From: Kaistella treverensis
GTDB lineage: Bacteria > Bacteroidota > Bacteroidia > Flavobacteriales > Weeksellaceae
DNA: 64,000 bases
Direction: 5' to 3'
NCBI RefSeq assembly: GCF_900114045.1
Contig: NZ_FORQ01000002.1
Location: 434,001 to 498,000, forward strand
This document shows positions 60,675 to 64,000 of this stretch, piece by piece. Position 1 is the first letter of the stretch, and the number at the start of each line of letters is the position of its first letter. The notes beneath the pieces were generated by a model. That model was not told the DNA's origin, searched no databases, and saw nothing but the letters and a program-made list of their open reading frames with translations. Made by a program: the position numbers and the translations under genes.

Positions 60675-61697
60675 TCAAGCTTTTGAAAGCATATTTTTGA
60701 TTTTTAATTGTGTTTCTGGCGCTTTTAGTGATCGAATTAACTTTAAAAGCTCCGGATATTTATGCATTTCTTGCCACGATTTGGAGAAATTTTGAAGGTT
60801 TGAAATTCCCTGATTTAAGCTTTCCATAAAATGCGATTTTCTTTGAATTAAACCACGGAATCCATAGGCGCCCAAAACCTGTAAAAACCGAATTAATTGC
60901 AGATATTCCAGCGAATTTTTTAATTGAGATTTTTTCACCTCGTCGTCCCAAAGCAAATAATAATATTCGAGCATTTTTGCCTTAAATTCTGCGGAAAAAT
61001 TTGCTTTTGCCTGGAAAAGAAAGGAAATTACATCGTACATCAGCGGACCTTCCATCGCCGACTGATAATCGATGAAAAAAACTTCATCGCGCTCATTCAC
61101 CATAATATTTCTTGCCTGAAAATCCCGGATCATAATTCCGCGCGGCTCTAGTTTTTCTATTTTTTGGATGAGGTTTTTAAACTCCTGAAGTAAACTGGAT
61201 TTGTGATAAGGAAGTTCCAACACATCGGCGACGAAACTTTTGAAATAAAATAAATCGTTGGTAATGGCGAGCTCACCGTATTCTTTGTACTCGAAAGTTT
61301 TAGAAAAATTCACGGCATTTTGGGTCTTTTTTTGTGTTTCAGCTAAACGAAAAAGCGCGCTTTTAACAAGTTTTTCGACACGATCTGTTTGCCCTTCTGC
61401 AGCGATAATTTCGGATAAAGTCTCTTTTCCGACAAACTGCTGAATGTACAATTTTCGGTCTTCCGAAATTTTTAAAATTTTGGGCGTATTTAAATCAAGT
61501 TCAGAGAAAAGTGATGAAAAATAAAAAAAAGCCTCGTTTTCAGCCAAATTTTCATTGTAGGTCACCACGTATTTATGGTCATCTTTTGTTCCGATGAAAT
61601 TTCGTCGCGCCGAACCACTTTGTTCTAAAAGGTAAAAATTGCCCGTTTTAGCGCCTAAAAAATTTTCAAGAAAAGACTGAGCTTCTGTGATGGTCAT
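60675..61697 (-). CDS. Aminoglycoside-phosphotransferase-fold kinase (AmgK-like)
   Basis: A 340-residue kinase of the APH/choline-kinase fold. The N-lobe has LLEQSGSARRNFIGTKDDHKYVVTYNE, and the catalytic loop is RGIMIRDFQARNIMV (Asp with following Asn) with the metal Asp in VFFIDYQSAMEGPLMYDV. AmgK, the anomeric MurNAc/GlcNAc kinase, has the same length, and its usual partner murU-like gene is two genes downstream. An unrelated small-molecule kinase remains possible. A TATATTTG box ends six bases before the ATG, implying a leaderless message. It is the first gene of a four-gene operon. Confidence 0.75.
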   Translation of the reverse strand: MTITEAQSFLENFLGAKTGNFYLLEQSGSARRNFIGTKDDHKYVVTYNENLAENEAFFYFSSLFSELDLNTPKILKISEDRKLYIQQFVGKETLSEIIAAEGQTDRVEKLVKSALFRLAETQKKTQNAVNFSKTFEYKEYGELAITNDLFYFKSFVADVLELPYHKSSLLQEFKNLIQKIEKLEPRGIMIRDFQARNIMVNERDEVFFIDYQSAMEGPLMYDVISFLFQAKANFSAEFKAKMLEYYYLLWDDEVKKSQLKNSLEYLQLIRFLQVLGAYGFRGLIQRKSHFMESLNQGISNLQNFSKSWQEMHKYPELLKLIRSLKAPETQLKIKNMLSKA

Positions 61698-61703
61698 ATG
61701 TTA

Positions 61704-61711
61704 CAAATATA
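61704..61711 (-). promoter_or_regulatory. Promoter -7 box for the AmgK-like operon
   Basis: On the minus strand this reads TATATTTG, six bases before the start codon at 61697. Transcription would begin at or next to the ATG. Confidence 0.5.
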
Positions 61712-61736
61712 GGAAAAATCCTATTTTAGAAAGCAG

Positions 61737-61744
61737 TATATTTG
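61737..61744 (+). promoter_or_regulatory. Promoter -7 box for xrtF
   Basis: TATATTTG ends five bases before the xrtF ATG at 61750, again suggesting a leaderless message. Confidence 0.5.
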
Positions 61745-61749
61745 CCGTA

Positions 61750-62292
61750 ATGTTCAGTGATTTTAAACCGGTTCTGGGAGTTCTTCTGCGGTTCGTCGCC
61801 ATTTATGTGGTGACGGTTTTGCTGTACCAGCTGTACCTAAATCAATACCAAAATGCCGGGCTGGACCCGTTTTCGACTTGGGTGATGAAACAGGTTGATT
61901 TTATCCAAAATTCTTTCGGTTATTCATCTGAAATGGTTCCCGGAAAACCTGAAGAGGAAACGACCTGGTTTTACGTGAGCGGACAGTACGTCTCGCGAAT
62001 GGTGGAAGGCTGTAATGCGATTTCGGTGATGATACTTTTCCTCTCCTTTATTTTTGCTTTTTACAAAGGTTATAAAACTTTTGTTTTTGTGGCCGTTTCC
62101 TTGGTAGCGCTCCATATCATGAATGTTCTGCGCATTGTGGGGCTGAATATTCTTTTGGTTGAAATGCCGCAATATTCCAAAATCGGGCACGACTATTTAT
62201 TTCCTGCGATTATTTATGGAAGTGTGGTGATTCTTTGGTTAATTTGGATTAAATTTTTCGCGATAAATGAAGTTCCGGATGAAACTGCTTAA
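61750..62292 (+). CDS. xrtF: Exosortase family protein XrtF
   Basis: A 180-residue membrane transpeptidase-like protein of the exosortase/archaeosortase group, F subtype. The three catalytic residues are visible: Cys88 in MVEGCNAISVMILF, Arg128 in VLRIVGLN, and His147 in KIGHDYLFPAIIYG. About four to five membrane helices surround them. Exosortases cut and process C-terminal sorting signals on exported proteins. ATG at 61750 is used because the longer reading starts upstream of the promoter box. The next gene encodes the partner found with XrtF. Confidence 0.88.
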   Translation: MFSDFKPVLGVLLRFVAIYVVTVLLYQLYLNQYQNAGLDPFSTWVMKQVDFIQNSFGYSSEMVPGKPEEETTWFYVSGQYVSRMVEGCNAISVMILFLSFIFAFYKGYKTFVFVAVSLVALHIMNVLRIVGLNILLVEMPQYSKIGHDYLFPAIIYGSVVILWLIWIKFFAINEVPDETA

Positions 62293-62716
62293 ATGGTTTT
62301 TGGTGGCGCTGTGCGTTTTCGGACTAATCGCAGTGAGAATGTTCGAAGACCAACTTTTTTACGATCCGTTTCAGGCATTTTTTCACATCGCAAATGAACA
62401 TGCGACTTTCCCGGCTTTTGAATGGAGTCCGCTGATTTTCGGCTATATTTTCAGGTTTTTTTTGAATTTAGCTTTATCAACTGCAATTGTTCACCTTATT
62501 TTCAACAGCAAAAGATGGACGCTGCAAGCTGCCGTTTTAATTACAGTTGTATTTCTGATTACATTTCCCATTTACCTTTACTGCATTTACACGCACTTTG
62601 AAGTCGGTTATCTTTTCTCATTTTATATGAGAAGATTCGTCATTCAGCCGCTGATTTTATTGCTGATTATTCCGCTTTTTTATTACCGTTTACATACGAC
62701 GAAGGCAAATCATTAA
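62279..62716 (+). CDS. Exosortase F system-associated membrane protein
   Basis: A 145-residue protein with about four membrane helices. The segment VRMFEDQLFYDPFQAFF after the first helix, FRFFLNLALSTAIVHLIF in the second, and YMRRFVIQPLILLLIIPLFYY at the end match the small protein that accompanies XrtF in flavobacteria. Its role is unknown. The start may be 62279 (14-base overlap with xrtF) or 62267, which adds four residues. It converges with the cation transporter gene and overlaps its end by 50 bases on the opposite strand. Confidence 0.82.
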   Translation: MKLLKWFLVALCVFGLIAVRMFEDQLFYDPFQAFFHIANEHATFPAFEWSPLIFGYIFRFFLNLALSTAIVHLIFNSKRWTLQAAVLITVVFLITFPIYLYCIYTHFEVGYLFSFYMRRFVIQPLILLLIIPLFYYRLHTTKANH

Positions 62717-63707
62717 CGGTGTGCTTATTCTCCTGAGTAATTGTATTTACGTTCCATTCCACTTGTCCAACGAAAGCCTGCTCGCGAACCGGACAGCTGA
62801 ATAAAGCACAAATTGCACACGAAATAGGTTTACAATCGTCGAGGTGAAAATTGAATTCGATTGCGCGGTCGTGACTTTCACCAATTAATTTGTACATATC
62901 TTCCATTTCCTGATGCGCCCGCCGGAGTTCGTAATACCACGGCATGGTCAAATGAGCGTCGATGTGCAGGCCGCTCCCGTGTTGCTGAATCCGGACATTG
63001 TGAAGATCGGTCCATTGTGGTAACCGGCGGTCATCTAAAAATTTTGCAAGTCTTTTCAGCATGTCTTCATCAGCTTCATCCATGATTCCGCTTAAAGATT
63101 TTCGAATAATCTGATAGCCGACATACATAATATAAGCGCCGAAGAGAAAAGCGACCACGGCATCAATCCAATACAGTTTGGTGATTTGAACTAAAATCAA
63201 ACTGATAACAACACCGAAAGTCGTTAAAGTGTCGCTTTTCAAATGCGTTCCGGAACTTTGTAAAACCAAAGAGTTTTCGCGCACACCTTTTTTGAAGGAA
63301 ATATGTCCCATCAAATAATTGATGATTGCTGTAGCTGCCACGATCGCGATTCCCCAATCAAGCTGTTTGGGAATGTTACCATGTAAAAGCGAGTCTACCG
63401 CCTGGACAATGATGATAATGCCCGCAAAAATAATCAAGGCTCCTTCAACTCCCGAAGTTACAAATTCCACCTTTCCGTGACCATACGGATGGTCAATATC
63501 TTTCGGTTTTGCGGCGAGATACAGCGAATATAAGCCCATAAAAGCAGCGATAATATTCACAATACTTTCCATGGCGTCCGAGAACACTGCATCGGAATTG
63601 GTGAAATGCCACGCCAGTAACTTTCCTAAAAAAAGCGCAATACCAACGATGGCGACATTCCGCTGGAAAGTGAAATTGTTCTGTGAATGATTTTTATTTT
63701 CAGACAT
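62667..63707 (-). CDS. Cation diffusion facilitator family transporter
   Basis: A 346-residue CDF metal exporter (Zn2+, Fe2+, Mn2+, Co2+ or similar). Six membrane helices are visible, with the metal-site residues in FSDAMESIVNIIAAF (TM2, Asp) and LKSDTLTTFGVVISL (TM5, HxxxD-like in THLKSD), and the DIDHPYGHGKVEF loop typical of the family. The cytoplasmic domain ends with an unusual Cys/His-rich tail (DDCKPISCAICALFSCPVREQ), which may bind metal. Its 3' end overlaps the convergent exosortase partner gene by 50 bases. Confidence 0.88.
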   Translation of the reverse strand: MSENKNHSQNNFTFQRNVAIVGIALFLGKLLAWHFTNSDAVFSDAMESIVNIIAAFMGLYSLYLAAKPKDIDHPYGHGKVEFVTSGVEGALIIFAGIIIIVQAVDSLLHGNIPKQLDWGIAIVAATAIINYLMGHISFKKGVRENSLVLQSSGTHLKSDTLTTFGVVISLILVQITKLYWIDAVVAFLFGAYIMYVGYQIIRKSLSGIMDEADEDMLKRLAKFLDDRRLPQWTDLHNVRIQQHGSGLHIDAHLTMPWYYELRRAHQEMEDMYKLIGESHDRAIEFNFHLDDCKPISCAICALFSCPVREQAFVGQVEWNVNTITQENKHTVNDLPSSYVNGNKKAE

Positions 63708-63750
63708 GGGGTTTTATTAAGCTATTATTAATGTTCGACGCATCTAATAC

Positions 63751-63780
63751 AAAAAAAATGCTCACATATTGTGAGCATTT
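63751..63780 (-). terminator. Terminator of asd
   Basis: AAATGCTCAC and GTGAGCATTT with a 5-base loop; the minus strand continues with T8, just after the asd stop. Confidence 0.8.
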
Positions 63781-63783
63781 GGT

Positions 63784-64000
63784 TTAAACTAAGTCGTTTT
63801 TAAGGAGATATTCTGCGATCTGCACCGCATTGGTCGCAGCGCCTTTTCGGAGATTATCTGCGACAATCCAAAGGTTTAAAGTTTTTGGCTGAGACAAATC
63901 ACGACGGATTCTGCCTACAAAAACCTCATCTTTTCCTTCGGAATATAAAGGCATCGGATAGATGTTGTTTTTCACATCATCCAAAACCACAACACCCGGT
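63784..64000 (-). CDS. asd: Aspartate-semialdehyde dehydrogenase, C-terminal part
   Basis: Only the last 71 residues are in the window. VVLDDVKNNIYPMPLYSEGKDEVFVGRIRRDLSQPKTLNLWIVADNLRKGAATNAVQIAEYL is the standard C-terminus of aspartate-semialdehyde dehydrogenase, which makes the branch-point aldehyde for lysine (diaminopimelate), threonine and methionine. The NLRKGAATNAVQIAE motif is diagnostic. The catalytic Cys and NADP-binding parts lie beyond the right edge. Confidence 0.9.
   Translation of the reverse strand, partial: PGVVVLDDVKNNIYPMPLYSEGKDEVFVGRIRRDLSQPKTLNLWIVADNLRKGAATNAVQIAEYLLKNDLV

Overview
The window looks like chromosome from a flavobacterium of the Weeksellaceae type (Chryseobacterium/Kaistella/Epilithonimonas-like). 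The reasons are its AT-rich DNA, promoters of the Bacteroidetes form (TTG about 19 bases before TAnnTTTG), A-rich leaders in place of Shine-Dalgarno sites, an alternative complex III operon, an exosortase F pair, a TonB receptor with a DUF5689 lipoprotein, and several DUF families typical of the group. The genus is inferred from protein character only. I see no rRNA, tRNA, phage, transposase or CRISPR array. This is core-genome DNA with dense gene packing and many hairpin terminators.

Layout: 1-4.7 kb holds a polyprenol-phosphate mannose synthase (cut by the window edge), DUF4271, hemD, oligopeptidase B and a small unknown. 4.8-8.6 kb has an SRPBCC protein, a histidine kinase/response regulator pair, a degenerate tandem repeat and a SPOR-domain protein. 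8.8-17.3 kb is the six-gene act operon (alternative complex III, quinol to cytochrome c/oxidase). 17.4-23.5 kb has a lipoprotein, apt, a TPR protein, ribH, two lipid-linked glycosyltransferases and a zinc peptidase. 23.6-32.4 kb has two small stress-type proteins with related leaders, pruA, a DtxR/MntR regulator, threonine aldolase, an M28 peptidase, fabI, tag, a nucleoside phosphorylase behind a likely structured RNA element, and a SUI1 factor. 32.6-38.9 kb is a GbsR/MarR-type regulator followed by a complete RND efflux operon. 39.0-47.3 kb has trmH-like and mutS (divergent), an MsbA-like exporter, DUF4293, rho (interrupted by a frameshift at an A9 run) and sodA-type superoxide dismutase. 47.4-53.5 kb has a DUF6146 lipoprotein and a divergent nuclease / TonB receptor / DUF5689 locus. 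53.6-58.2 kb has a second repeat cluster and a likely nitric-oxide/Fe-S-repair operon (Rrf2, Ric, DUF2249, haem-copper-like membrane protein, DUF59). 58.2-61.7 kb has DUF6702 and an operon that looks like MurNAc recycling (AmgK-like, stand-alone RapZ C-domain, MurU-like, LOG). 61.7-64 kb has exosortase XrtF with its partner, a cation diffusion facilitator and the end of asd.

The points most worth a second look are the A9 frameshift in rho, the RapZ C-terminal domain inside an amgK/murU-like operon, the NO/Fe-S repair operon with its stand-alone DUF2249 protein and unusual haem-copper-like protein, a repeat family built on an 18-bp core that touches gene 3' ends, a candidate Flavo-1-like RNA, and a leader shared by two small stress-type genes. 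All functional statements rest on reading the translated proteins and motifs; no database search was run.
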